Source: Selaginella moellendorffii (Eukaryota > Streptophyta > Lycopodiopsida > Selaginellales > Selaginellaceae). From it: DNA of 64,000 bases. Below the pieces are notes generated by a model. That model did not search any database, was not told the DNA's origin, and saw nothing but the letters and a program-made list of their open reading frames with translations. The translations under genes and the position numbers were made by a program. The first letter of the stretch is position 1. Each line of letters opens with the position of its first letter. Where the stretch lies: the NCBI RefSeq assembly GCF_000143415.4, contig NW_003314342.1:395569-459568 (forward strand). Reading direction: 5' to 3'. Shown here in pieces: positions 45,625 to 56,910 of the stretch.

Positions 45625-46290
45625 AAGAGTTCATGGAGTCAAGTCCTTTCTCTGTACTGAAAACTCCACATGCTTCCATGTTTGACGAAGAGGTACACGC
45701 TTTACAGTCCGAATTTCTTTTCTTTTCTTTTTCCGAACCAGATTTTTTATTTTTTATTTTTTTCAGATTTTCTCGTATGAAGCAGCTCTTTCGATAGGTT
45801 ACATTCTACGCGGCAACCTCAAGAATGAGGGTAAAGAGTTCTTTACTCCATCAGCAATGTTTCCACTTAATCATGCACCGTTTCCTTTTCATTGTTCTAT
45901 GTAGGCGCTCTTTCCATTGCGGTTTGGATTCGTTTTAAAGCAATGGCTGACAAAAACAAGAAAATAAGCAAAGCGCTCGTGTAAGATTCGAAGTTTTTTC
46001 TGTTTAGACAGTTTTTACTGTATCAGAGATCGATGCCGGTAGTGATTCTTGATCTCTGCCAGTGGAAAATGTGCGTGGTTCCTTTCTTTTGGTTTCTTTT
46101 GTTCTCGCTGCTGCTTGACTAACCATCCATTGGTTTCCTTCTTCGTCGTTGTTTTATGTAGGTGCTCTTTGCATTGCGTGGTCCGGGCTGGCATAAAATT
46201 GACGACAATGAACGATAAGAGCAAGGACATGCTGACAAGAAAACAAAGGCAGGAGAGAGAGAAAAATAGTTTGACAAGATAAAAATTTAA
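45625..46290 (+). other. Downstream exon-like blocks with a tandem duplication
   Basis: After the stop at 45624, exon-like sequence continues: FMESSPFSVLKTPHASMFDE to 45691, IFSYEAALSIGYILRGNLKN at about 45765-45830, and a block after TATGTAG at 45904 (GALSIAVWIRFKAMADKNKK, stop at 45984). The last block is repeated in decayed form at about 46160-46240 after another TATGTAG. These may be alternative 3' exons of the preceding gene or a separate small gene; I cannot decide. Confidence 0.4.
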
Positions 46291-48552
46291 AAAAGAAAAA
46301 GAAAAAGACCAGGAAAACGGGAGCGAGCGAGCAAGCAACAGTGACATAAAGTAAAAGCGGGTGTAGATTCTAAGTTAAAATAATAAGTTACCAGTTTTTT
46401 TTTCGTCTTTTATTCGCTCTCGAAAAGACATTTAGCATATTTAATCTAAAATCCCTTCTAGAAGACCGTGATTGAGGTTTTTTTCCTCTTTTTTTTTGTT
46501 TTCTTGCACCTACTACACTCAATCAAAAGATGAGAGAGTAATAAACTGATGGAAAATACTTATTGCTCAAATGATCCAAAAGAATAGTATTAGGCACCAT
46601 TGTTTCGTTGTCATTAAATTATACTAGTCTTTCACGTGGCCACTTGAGAACAACAAACTAATCCAAAGCTGCGTGCATTTTTCTCTACTTTTTAAGTCTT
46701 GGAGGCTACCGAGTCGTAGTCGATGCATCCAAAAGTATGATTAGATGCTGCACTTAATATGCTAGTGTCTTAGCTATTTTTTTTTCCTATTTTTTCATAA
46801 ACTCCGGAATCCACTCATGTTGTTAGTTATATTTCAGATCAGGGCATGTGCAACAGGGTATTTCGAGATCTACAAAATAGTATTTATTTGCATTGTTTTT
46901 ATTCCAACACGTAGTGCCTACGTTTTAAGGCATCTTTCCACTAATGGTAAGAAAATGGTAGAAAGGTGGCGGCATTCAATTCAAACTACAACTTTCCGCG
47001 ATCAGAACCCTTTAAACTTTAGAAATTTTACTATTGAACTGTGTTTTTTCTTTGCCAACTTTAGCTCGAAAGAAAGGTGGCGAAGCTCGGTAAAACCACA
47101 CCATACCTTGTACACGCAACTCTACTCGTACACCTACCTCGCAACAACTTTGCACCTGTGACCTTTGATTTTTTATTTAGAAAATACTAAGAAAATAAAA
47201 AGTTACAATATTTTTCTTTGGGAGACGCACTCACCGTTTTTTTTTCTATTTCCGTGTATCTTATTTGGATTTTGTTACAAGCACCAAGCTTGGGGCCAGT
47301 AAGTTATACAAAAAAATTCTCCCCACCAAACCAGCAATATATAAGCAATTGAGTAAACAATTACAACTGTTTTGAGGAAAAAAAGGGAAGTTTTTTTAAT
47401 CTCTGGCATTTTGTGTTGCTTCTCCTTTGGGATGTGTTTGTTGACAGGCATGGCTTTTTCCTGCTCCCAACAAAAAAAAACCACACAGAACTGCACACAC
47501 AGATCCAAGGGAAACCTACAGGAAGCAAAGGTGTGTTTTTTTTCATCATCTTTTCGGCTTTGGGTACCTTTTTTTTTTTCCTGGCTAAGTTGTTGTTTGT
47601 CCATTGCATCTTTGCTTTGAATCCAATCCTTCCTGCTCTCCCTTTTTTTCTTCTTCCAGCTCTTTTTTTTTTCTTTTAGGTCCTACCTAGCTGCTAGGCT
47701 AAGCTAAAGTAGTGGCATGGCATTCTGTGTGATTTTTTTTTTTTTTCCTGCCAAAGTTTTTTTTTTTTTTTTTTCATTTCTTATGCTTAAAAATAAGGCA
47801 ACCCAAAAGCTTGTGAGCACCAAGCTCTTCTTGGCTATGGCAGTAGCAGCAGCAGCAACAACAAGAAGAAAAGATGGCGTAACAATTTTTTCGTGATCAA
47901 GGGCTCCGATCTCTGGATTTCCCTGTGCATTTTTTTCTGCTTGGCTACATAGTGTGTTTTACCTTCTTCTTCCTCTCCTCTTTTTTTTTCTTTGGAGTTG
48001 GAGTTCCTCAAGAAATTTCATGTGGGTTTGCGCTGTGCATCGCCATCGCGCCCTCTCGGCGGCTCGCAAGAACCAGGGGCCCTGATTGACATCGCCAGTG
48101 ATCGATCCATCCATTATCTCGTTCGCCCAGGTGCGTGAATCGCGGCCTTAAAACCTCGGGCGCCCGTGTGATTGTCTTTCTTTTTCTCGTTGTCTGGAGA
48201 GATTAGGGCGACTCCTGTTGCTGGAGATCGATCTCCTCCATCCTTTCCTGCTTGGTTTGATCGGCTTCTCCCGCCCGCTAGATCGACGCGCAGAGAATGC
48301 AGATCCTTGAATTCTCTCTCCATTCTTTTTGAAAAATACCTATGTGCGTTTTGCTCCTTTGAGAGTTTAGCGTGTTCTTTCTTCCATCAAAGTTTGAAGT
48401 GTGTGTTCTTCCTCTCCTCCAAGTGTGTGTGTTCTTCCATCCAAAGTTCTCGCTTTCTTCCTTGCTTCCTCGCTCGCTCGCTCTCTCTCTCTCTCTCTTA
48501 ATCTTTCCTCTCTTTTATTAATGCGAGAACTTTGCTCACAGATCCAGCGCGC
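46291..48552. other. Long non-coding stretch with T-tracts
   Basis: No gene recognised. Many poly-T tracts (for example 47727-47775) and pyrimidine runs such as (CT)n at 48481-48498. The last part probably is the 5' leader of the ZF-HD gene. Confidence 0.5.
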
Positions 48553-49759
48553 ATGATGGATGATACGCAAAATGTGGTATGTTCTCCAAGTTTCTTGGAT
48601 CGTTTGCTTGTTTCCTTGCTTTGTTCTAGCGAAACAAACTTCATCTCTTCTTCTTCTTTGCCAATTGAATCACAACTCTTAAGAGAAAATTTCGCTTTTG
48701 CCACAGCACGAAGATAGCAAGGAGTCGCCAAAGCTGCTCGAGACCTCCAACCTCGTTCGCCTGGATCAGCAGCAGCAGCAGCAGCAGCAGCAAAACCTCC
48801 ACCAGCAGCTCGCGAAATCCATCCAGTTCCACTCCAAAGTCATGGACGTGCTCGTCGCCTACGGCGCGTGCAAGCGCAACCAAAACCACACCTCCGCCAC
48901 CCCGGTGCTCGACGGCTGCATGGAATTCTCCTCGAGCTTCAAGGGCGAGCGCAAATGCGAGGCCTGCGGCTGCCACCGGAGCTTTCACGAGCGGATCATC
49001 CTCATGCGCGATCAGAACGGCACGATCAGCTGCGCCTCCCAGATGGTTCCTCCGGAGATCGGAGCTCCCTTCCAGCGGAAAGAAGCGGATCATCCTTACT
49101 TAACCAGCGCCGCGGCCGCGGCCGCCGCTGGCATGATCAACGTAAACTCTAACTCCTCCGCTGCCGCCAGCAAGAGGAGGAAGCTGGACGAGTTTTGCAG
49201 CGACGATGGCGGTGGCTACTCGGATCTCATCCGCTCCACCTCGCCGCCATCCTCCGGGGCGATCATTCTCAACCCGAGCCAGCAGCCACTGCCGCTCCAG
49301 AGCCTGGAAGTGATCGATGGCGAGGTCAAGAGCAGCAGTGGCTGGCTGTGTGAGGCCGACAAGGAGAAGCTGCTGGGATCGTCCTACAAGAAGATCCACC
49401 ACCACGGCGACTTGGGCTTCGCCGCGGCCGCCAACCCGGCCGCCCCGCCCGAGAAGCTGGCCTCGTTCTTCGAGAGGCTCCAGAAGGAGCACCCGGAGTC
49501 GCCGCTCAAGCTCGAGTTCGTTGATGGAAGCTGGCGGGTCTTGTGTGGAGTTTGCGCGAGGTATTTGCGAGCGGACAAGAAGGGGGAGACGCTACACAAC
49601 ATCCAGAAGCAGCACTTCGTCACGCCCAAGCACATAAGCAACCTCAAGGCCAAGCTGGAAGCTCCCGACGAGATGGAGTTTTGGCTCAAAAGGATGGCCA
49701 AGTTGAGGGAGAAGCGAGCGCAGCAGCGAGCACAGCCTCGTTTCATCACTGCTGGGTGA
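48553..49759 (+). CDS. ZF-HD-type zinc-finger protein without homeodomain, new C-terminal domain
   Basis: Two exons, 48553-48576 and 48707-49759, 358 aa. After a poly-Gln run (CAG repeats at 48769-48791) residues about 57-104 form a ZF-HD dimerisation finger: YGACKRNQN, VLDGCMEFSSSF, ERKCEACGCHRSFHER. Typical ZF-HD proteins follow this with a homeodomain; here there is an Ala-rich linker, a KRRK nuclear signal and, at about 295-340, a Cys2His2-like unit (WRVLCGVCARYLRADKKGET, LHNIQKQHFVTPKHISN) with a basic helical tail. Both domains could bind zinc; a nuclear regulator or partner of other ZF-HD proteins is likely. It is not a simple MIF either, since MIFs end after the finger. Confidence 0.75.
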
Positions 49760-50163
49760 TCGATCAGGGATGGATGATCTTCCAGAGATTTTTTCTTCTT
49801 TTCCTTTTTGAATGATCGCGGTTAAAGGTTGCAAGCTTTGCTAGCTTCCTAGCTCTTCTTTTTATCACCGCCCATCGCCCAGGTAGTGTTCTTGCTCTTT
49901 TCCTCTTCTTGTGCTTACGTTGCTGGTAATAGTTATAATAATCTTTGGACTAGATCACTTGTTTTGGCTCTCCAGATCCGATCCAATCCATCCAATACCA
50001 ACATTCTCATACTTGTTTATTAACCCAAGATTAAGTTAAAAAGGATTTCTTTCGCCCTCGTATCATCACATAAAGAACGAAACGGTCAATGTATAGATAG
50101 AATTTACATTTCACAGTTAGACTCAATGATTTGCTTGTTCTCTTCTCCTTGTTGTGTTCTTCG
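49760..50163. other. Convergent 3' flanks
   Basis: 404 bp between two convergent genes; it holds both 3' UTRs. No other feature seen. Confidence 0.5.
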
Positions 50164-51350
50164 CTATACCTCAGGGAAAATGCAGTATTTCTCCTGTTTC
50201 ATTGTGCCGCCGAAGGCAGGATCAAACTTTAGCTTGTAGAAAGTGGAATTCCGGCAGGCGACGAGAATGGTATAGGGTTCTTTGCTGCTGAAAGTTACCA
50301 CGGCGTGGGACTTTGTCTTGAGCTGAAACTGGGCAAACGACCACTGGGAGCTAAAGTAGCTCGGGAGAACACCTGCACGGACGTGATCAATACTTGTACG
50401 ACAGTGAAGTTTCCAAGATGATCTTACCTCTCATGAAGGAGAGTGACGAGGTTGGATTCGTGGCTGTGACTTCGTGATTTGAGGCGGTCGAAGAGTTTGA
50501 AGTCGTGGAAGAATCCGGGACGTTTACCTTGAATACGTGAATTGTGCATTTGTCACTGGTGAGCGCTAGCCAGTGATTGTCCGGAGAAAATGCCATGCTC
50601 CAAATCTCGGCTTTGTCTTTGCCTCTTCGAAGCTGGAGAAACCACAAAAAGAAAACTTATAAGTTGCCCGCCAACTCTTTCATGGGACATGTTTCTTACC
50701 TCTTGAAGCTTCTCCCCCCAGCCAGTGGAGATCGAGTAGATCTTCACGACCGTCCCCTTCACGCTCGCAGTGGCGAGGAATCGACCATTCTGGCTGAGTG
50801 CCAAGCACGAAAGTGTGTTTGCATGAGCGTTGATCGAGAAGGGATGCCTGTGAGCAGCGTGAATACGAACCTCGCCCTCCGAGAGCCCCGGAATCGCGAG
50901 AACGTATCCGGGGCTTAGGGCACACACTCCTCGAAGGTTGCAAGTGGTGACGCTGCTGTATATCCTTGAGGTCTCGTTTGCCTTGACGTAAACATGTAGC
51001 TCCACCTTGTTTTGCATCACAATCGCCACAGCATCGCCCGAGACCTTGATCGCCAGGACTTGAGACGCGCAATTGTACGATTTTGAGGAGATTCTGCCCT
51101 GGACCTCGTCCCAGATCACCACCCTTTTGTTGTCATCCAGTGGGAACTTGCCGCCACCCAAAAGGAAGAGCCTCAGATTGTCCTCCATCTCAGCGATGGC
51201 GAGACCCTTTGCAAGCTTTGGGTTCCTCCCAAAAGCGAGTTTGAGAGGATCACAGTCGTAAACCTCGACACCATCGTTGCAAGCGCAAACAAAGCGAGTG
51301 CTATCGTGATTGAATGCAACGTGTTTGTAGTAATCGTCCTTCTCCCCCAT
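50164..51350 (-). CDS. ATG18: ATG18/WIPI-type PROPPIN
   Basis: Seven-bladed WD40 phosphoinositide-binding protein of the autophagy machinery, recruited to PI3P on the forming autophagosome. Three exons, 50700-51350, 50428-50632 and 50164-50372, give 354 aa in exact frame; the ATG at 51350 starts MGEKDDYYKHVAFNHDSTRF. Diagnostic segments: NKVELHVYVKANETSRIYSS, NTLSCLALSQNGRFLATASV, KGTVVKIYSISTGWGEKLQE joined to LRRGKDKAEIWSMAFSPDNH, so the PI3P-binding FRRG motif reads LRRG; SLSFMRGVLPSYFSSQWSFA at blade 6-7. Leu instead of Phe in the motif also occurs in plant ATG18 proteins as far as I remember. It is divergent from the PPR gene at 51508. Confidence 0.9.
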
Positions 51351-51507
51351 AATCTCCTTTTTCAAAAGATGTTTCTAGGGTTCCTCCCTTAAATACAATA
51401 ATTTAGGCTTAGGGTTTAATATGCCATGTGGATATATGTCACTGCTGGCAGTCACGTGTATAGCAGCGAGGCTTGACACGTGGCGGATGGAGGTTTAGGG
51501 TTCTTGG

Positions 51508-54500
51508 ATGCGAAGAAGGGCATTCTTTGCGAGGTTTTTCGCGACAGAGAATCGGGGCTTTGCGCCGGAGCGATGCCTCAAAGAGGAGATGCTGGGTGTT
51601 TACACGCGAGCCAGCGGGCGGTTGGGGGATCTGGAGGGAATGATGGGCGGCGCTGGGGCGGCGGAGACGGTGGTGCCGTGGACGGCGATGGTGGCCGGTC
51701 TTGTTCGCCAAGAGCTCTTCCGCGATGCCATTCTCGTGTTCCGGCAAATGCAGCTCCAGGGTGTAGCGCCCAACCGCGTGACGATCATGACGGCGCTCAC
51801 TGCCTGCCTCGATCTCGCGTCCCCGCCGCTGCTCCGCCTCCTCCACTCCATCGCCGCCGACGCCCAGCTCGCCACCGACATCGCTATCGCCACCTCGCTG
51901 CTCAACATCCACGGCAAGATCGGCAGCCTCGCCGCGGCCAAGGCGATCTTCCACTCCATGGAGATCAAGTCCGTGATCGCCTGGACAGCGATGATGGCCG
52001 CGTGCGTCCACCACCGCGAGAATCGAGAGGCGCTCGTGTTCTTCCGGAGAATGCTGCTGGAACACTCGATCGCCAACACGATCACCTTCGTCACCGTGCT
52101 CGGTGCTTGCGGCAATTGCCGCGAGGGGGCATCTGTCCACGAATGGATGATCGAGTCTGGGGTCTCTGCCAGCAGCGTTTTCGCGAGCACCGCAATCGTC
52201 ACGATGTATGGACGATGCGGTAGCGTGGGTCACGCCAAGGAGGTGTTTGATTCGATCGTGGAGAAGAATTTCATCTCGTGGAACGCTATGGTGGCAGCAT
52301 TTGCCCAGAACCGGCATTGCGCTCACGCTTTGGCGATGGTGCGCTCCATGGATCTCGAGGGACTCCACCCCGATCGAGTCACCTGGCTGAGCGTGCTGGG
52401 CAGCGTCGCGGAGATCGATATCCGTGATGGGCGATGGATCCACTCGCGGATCCTGGGCAGCGGGATCGAGCTGGATTTCGCGCTGGGGACGGCACTGCTC
52501 AACATGTACGCCAGGAACCACAGCCTCGAGGAGGCGCTGTGGATCTTTCGCCACGAGATGAGCTCGCGGAGCTCGATCTCCTGGAACACAATGCTGGCAG
52601 CATCCGCGCACATCGGCGACGAGGGAGTTTTTCTCGATCTCCTCCGCGAGACGAGGCACGAGGGAGTGATTCCGAGCGAGGGGGCGATCGTCGCGTGTCT
52701 CGGTGCTTGCGCCAGCACGATCGGGGAGGGAGAGATCGTTCTCTCTCACGCGAAGGAGCTGGGGATTTGTATGAAGAGAGCTCTTCCAGCTACTGCAGCA
52801 GTGACGTTCTTCCGGAGATCTGGGAGGCTGGCGGCGGCGAGAGAGATCTTTGATGGTGTGGAGGAGGAGGAGAGGGATTTGCCGCTGTGGGGGACGATGA
52901 TCGCTGGCTACGCCGATGATTTCCAGCTCCGCCCCGCGATGGCACTGCTGCGAAGGATGCAGCACTGCGGTGTTCTTCCCAGCAAGGTGGTGATCGTCGC
53001 CATGATCAACCTCTGCGCGGCAGTGTCGGATCTTCGCCAAGGCGAGATTTTCCGCGCTTTGTTCGTGGAGTCCTGTGGGATCGATCGAGAAAACTCGGCG
53101 GTGGTGGCCAACGCGCTTGTAGATATGTATGGGAAGTGTGGAGAGTTGTCGCTCGCGAGAAAGCTCTTTCGAGAGATCCCGGAGAAGGACTCGGTGTCTT
53201 GGAACTCAATCGTATCAGCGCTTTGCGATCACGGTCGGGGACGAGAGGCTTTGGAGCTCGTCCGGGAGATGATGCTCGAAGGCATGGCATCTAGCAGCGT
53301 TGGATTCCTCGCGGTGCTGAGCTCCGGATCTCTGGAGCTTCCGGAAGTGAAGACTTTCGAGACGATCTTGGTGGAGCTCGGCATGGATGAAAACGCTGCT
53401 ACCTCGCTCGTCACCGGCTATGGGAAGTGTGGAAACTTGGCAGACGCGAGGAGGGTGTTTGAGGAGACGATGATCGATCACAGGGTGGTGGCGTGGAACT
53501 GTTTGATATCGATCCACGCTGAGAACCGCGAGCTCCAGCGAGCTTACAGGACGTATCTCGAGATGCTTCTCAGCGGAGTGGCTCCCGAGAGGATCACCTT
53601 CATTGTGATCTTGAGCGTTCTCGTGGAGAGCTCCGGACAGGATTTGCGATCGCTGGAGCTCGTCCGCGCTTGCATTGCCGAGGCCGGCCTGGAGACCGAG
53701 CTCGTTGTTGGAAACGCTCTCATCAGCGCGTTTGGAAAGTGCTCCAGCCCCGGCAACGCTCGAGAGATCTTCGACGCTATGATCGAGCGCAACAAAGTCT
53801 CGTGGACTGCGATCATCGCTGCGTACGCTCACAGCCACTATGGCGCCATCGCCAAGCTGTTCTTCCGGCGAATGCTGCTCCAAGGCGAAGAGCCCGACCG
53901 AGTAACCTTCGCCACCATTCTCTCCACTTGCACCACCGCCGCCGCTCTCGTCGAAGGCAAGCGCTTCCACGCTTTGCTCGCCGAGCGCCCGGCGATGGAG
54001 ATGGATCCCGTGGTGGTCTCGGCGCTCATCCACATGTATAGCAAGTGTGGAAGCCTCGAGTCCGCGAGCAAAGTTTTCGATCGTGGACGGAGCTTCTTGC
54101 TGCAGGAGAACTTGCTGGTGTGGACGTCCGTCATCTCGGCCTATGCTCACCACGGCGATGGCGAGAGAGCTCTCAAGCTCTTTGCGCGGATGCAGCAGGC
54201 TGGATTGCGAGCCGACGGCGTGACGATACTGAGCGTTCTCTCGGCCTGTGCCAAGGCCGGGATGCTCGAGACCGGGATCCAGTTCTTCGCGTCCATAGCT
54301 CGGGATCACTGCCTGGAGGTGACTCTGGAGCACTACAGCTGCTTGGTTGATCTTCTGGGACGAGCGGGAGAGCTCAGTGCTGCCCAGGAGCTCGTCCGGA
54401 GAATCCCCAACGCCAGAGCTTACGTGAGCTTCTTGAGCTCGTGTAGTGTTCAAGGAGATGTTGAGCTGGGAAGAGCGGCGGCGGAGAAAGTGAGTGTTTT

Positions 54501-54564
54501 AGATCCAAGCATCCCCGCTGGCTACGTTGTTCTGTCCAATTTGGTATCAGGGAAACTGCCATGA
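51508..54564 (+). CDS. Large pentatricopeptide repeat protein, 1018 aa
   Basis: Intronless. The N-terminus MRRRAFFARFFATENRGFAP is Arg/Phe/Ala-rich and acid-free, a convincing mitochondrial presequence. More than twenty PLS-type repeats follow, for example TAMVAGLVRQELFRDAILVF, NALVDMYGKCGELSLARKLF and VSWTAIIAAYAHSHYGAIAK. The end (HYSCLVDLLGRAGELSAAQE, AYVSFLSSCSVQGDVELGRA, AGYVVLSNLVSGKLP) is an E-type motif without DYW. Base composition is GC-rich and the antisense strand is also open over long stretches, which is a composition effect. AT-rich retroelement DNA begins right after the gene. Confidence 0.9.
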   Translation: MRRRAFFARFFATENRGFAPERCLKEEMLGVYTRASGRLGDLEGMMGGAGAAETVVPWTAMVAGLVRQELFRDAILVFRQMQLQGVAPNRVTIMTALTACLDLASPPLLRLLHSIAADAQLATDIAIATSLLNIHGKIGSLAAAKAIFHSMEIKSVIAWTAMMAACVHHRENREALVFFRRMLLEHSIANTITFVTVLGACGNCREGASVHEWMIESGVSASSVFASTAIVTMYGRCGSVGHAKEVFDSIVEKNFISWNAMVAAFAQNRHCAHALAMVRSMDLEGLHPDRVTWLSVLGSVAEIDIRDGRWIHSRILGSGIELDFALGTALLNMYARNHSLEEALWIFRHEMSSRSSISWNTMLAASAHIGDEGVFLDLLRETRHEGVIPSEGAIVACLGACASTIGEGEIVLSHAKELGICMKRALPATAAVTFFRRSGRLAAAREIFDGVEEEERDLPLWGTMIAGYADDFQLRPAMALLRRMQHCGVLPSKVVIVAMINLCAAVSDLRQGEIFRALFVESCGIDRENSAVVANALVDMYGKCGELSLARKLFREIPEKDSVSWNSIVSALCDHGRGREALELVREMMLEGMASSSVGFLAVLSSGSLELPEVKTFETILVELGMDENAATSLVTGYGKCGNLADARRVFEETMIDHRVVAWNCLISIHAENRELQRAYRTYLEMLLSGVAPERITFIVILSVLVESSGQDLRSLELVRACIAEAGLETELVVGNALISAFGKCSSPGNAREIFDAMIERNKVSWTAIIAAYAHSHYGAIAKLFFRRMLLQGEEPDRVTFATILSTCTTAAALVEGKRFHALLAERPAMEMDPVVVSALIHMYSKCGSLESASKVFDRGRSFLLQENLLVWTSVISAYAHHGDGERALKLFARMQQAGLRADGVTILSVLSACAKAGMLETGIQFFASIARDHCLEVTLEHYSCLVDLLGRAGELSAAQELVRRIPNARAYVSFLSSCSVQGDVELGRAAAEKVSVLDPSIPAGYVVLSNLVSGKLP

Positions 54565-54599
54565 ACTCAAAAGATCGTCTTCGCCATAGAGCAATCACC

Positions 54600-56760
54600 G
54601 ATGTCGATCGATTCTACTTGCCTCTGGAGCTTTCTCCGGCTCCGGTCTTGTACCGGTCTTGATTCCTAGAAATCCTTAGAGCATCCACACTTCCATTCTC
54701 TTTACTGTTCAATCTTTCTCTTTCACCAACACTGGTCCGATACCCGCGTTTCTCCTTCAATTCCGACATTTCAAGGATTAGGTGGAAGATTGTTATTACT
54801 ATAAAATGTAAATGTTAGCTTTATAGTATCTTTTATTTTTTATTTTGAAATATTTACTTTAGGTTTACATTATATATAACTATTGCAAGTATGCCTAAAC
54901 TTTGAAGGGGGACTCCATTCATTTTTTTTTTGAAAGGCTGAGATTAAATATTCATTTCATGTTGCAAGGTTTAAATAAAAAATAAAACTTTTTAAGAAAA
55001 ATAGAAAATATTTTAATTATCAAAATAATATATATGTCAGTTTATTACATTTTATAGTGGATTAATTTATGATGAAAATATAAATAATTTTTTAAAAGTA
55101 CATGACATTGTATTATTTGATAGAAAATATATTAAATTTTTTATATCTAAAATCTGCTAATTATAATGTAGAACCACACATTTATACTACTATTAAACAC
55201 ATAAAGGTTTACCATTAAATTCAATCACTTATTACCCTTCAATTTAATGAAAGTTTTGAAAGTAGCCACTTATTTTTGAATGTTTTCTTTATACATTGAA
55301 TATTTTAATGAAAGGTCACTCAAACTTTTAGTATTTCTTTAATAATATCTGAGAGCGAGCGGAATTTAGTTAAGAGAGTTTTAAACTACTTAAAGAAATT
55401 TTAAATTACTTAAAGAGCAGTTAAAACTTTTCTGAGTATAGATCAAGTCGTTTTTGAAGGTATTGGGAGAATGAAAATAGTGTCCCTTTTCAAAATGGAG
55501 AGATAGTGATATACCCATTAAAGAGGATTGATGGGGAGAGATTTGAAAAGTTACTTGAAGAATAGAAATTTGAAGATCTGTATGTTTTGAGATTTTTTAT
55601 CTACAATAGTAAATCTTTTATCTATCGAATGTTGTTGGAACAAAGTCCTTATAAATAAAATATTTTTATACTATTATTTCACAATCAGTTAGGTTTTAAA
55701 AATCTTTTAAATTTATTTAAGAAAAAATAAAATTAGATGATGGTCTTATCCTTTTAAATATTTATTACACTATTTAAAACATTTTTAGAAAATTAAAATA
55801 TTGGTAAATTTTTTTTTTTCTAATTAAAGCAACTTGGAATTATTACACTATAATTGATATATAAATCTTATATATATGACTAATTAATTTAAATAACATT
55901 AAATATAAAGTTTCATTATAAAAAATAGGTTTTAGTGAGTCCTTCCTCGGCAGCAGGGTTTAATAAATAAAAGCAAAAGTGAGTGATGTGCCTTGTCTAA
56001 AATATTTATTTTGAAAATTGTTGTTTATAAAATTAAAATTACTTTTATATTTACAAAATAAAACATTATGTAAATTAAAAAATACATAGAATATCATAAC
56101 AAAATATTAATTTTTTTCTTGCATTTTACTCATACTAAGTTTAATAATCATTTGATAACATAAGAAACATATGATAAAAAGGATATCAGCAAAATTGCTA
56201 ATAATATAAATATAATTATAATTAATTATTTGTATATATTAGTAAAACTTATATTACAATTAAAAGAAATCTTCAGTAATATAAACATGCCTATATAGGC
56301 TATTTTATAATCCTAACTATAATAGCAATAAAACATTTCGATTATATTATTACAAAATAGCTAATCATTATTAGTTATGCATTTTATTAATTTAATACAT
56401 TTCAATAAAAATTAGAAAAATTTATTTTTAAAAATTATATATTCCATTGATAAATTAATTTTGATAATATTAATATTTTAAATTATTTTTGAAGTTGTAA
56501 GGACTCCATAAGCCACACTATATGAACTTATTTTGTTTTTAATCTTCTTTATTTATTAAAGGCAATAATATCAGAAAATATCTATATATGAACTATAATT
56601 TTCTCAAGAATATTTATATTTTTTATTTTGTATCCAGAATTTTTTTGATAATATTTTGGGTTTTTAAAGAATATAATTACCCCATTATCAAAATACATTA
56701 TTAAAATGTTCATTATACTCAATTTCAAAATGAACTTTAGGTTATAAGTATGAGTGCATG
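54600..56760. other. AT-rich DNA, no gene
   Basis: No reading frame of note. Probably decayed transposon DNA; I cannot assign pieces. Confidence 0.5.
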
Positions 56761-56764
56761 GAAT

Positions 56765-56910
56765 ATGCAAATGGAATATAGAAAATACTTATTAATTAGC
56801 CCAAAAAGTTTAGCTTATAAATAAGAGCAATTGGCCTGGATTTAAACCAATATGACAATTATTAAAATCCCATTATATTAATATTAATATACAACATCAT
56901 AGCTATACAC
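56765..56910. repeat. LTR-like direct repeat, left copy
   Basis: Shares ATTAATTAGCCCAAAAA and the following ~100 bp with 61240-61383, diverged. Confidence 0.55.

Noticed and set aside
48769-48791. CAG repeat as a separate element
   Set aside because: It is the poly-Gln tract of the ZF-HD-type gene; noted there.
51439-53040. 533-aa open frame antisense to the large PPR gene
   Set aside because: Its composition (His/Arg/Asp-rich, no domains) is what a GC-rich gene gives on the opposite strand; the PPR frame is clearly the coding one.
53215-54453. 412-aa open frame antisense to the same PPR gene
   Set aside because: Same reason: shadow of the PPR repeats.
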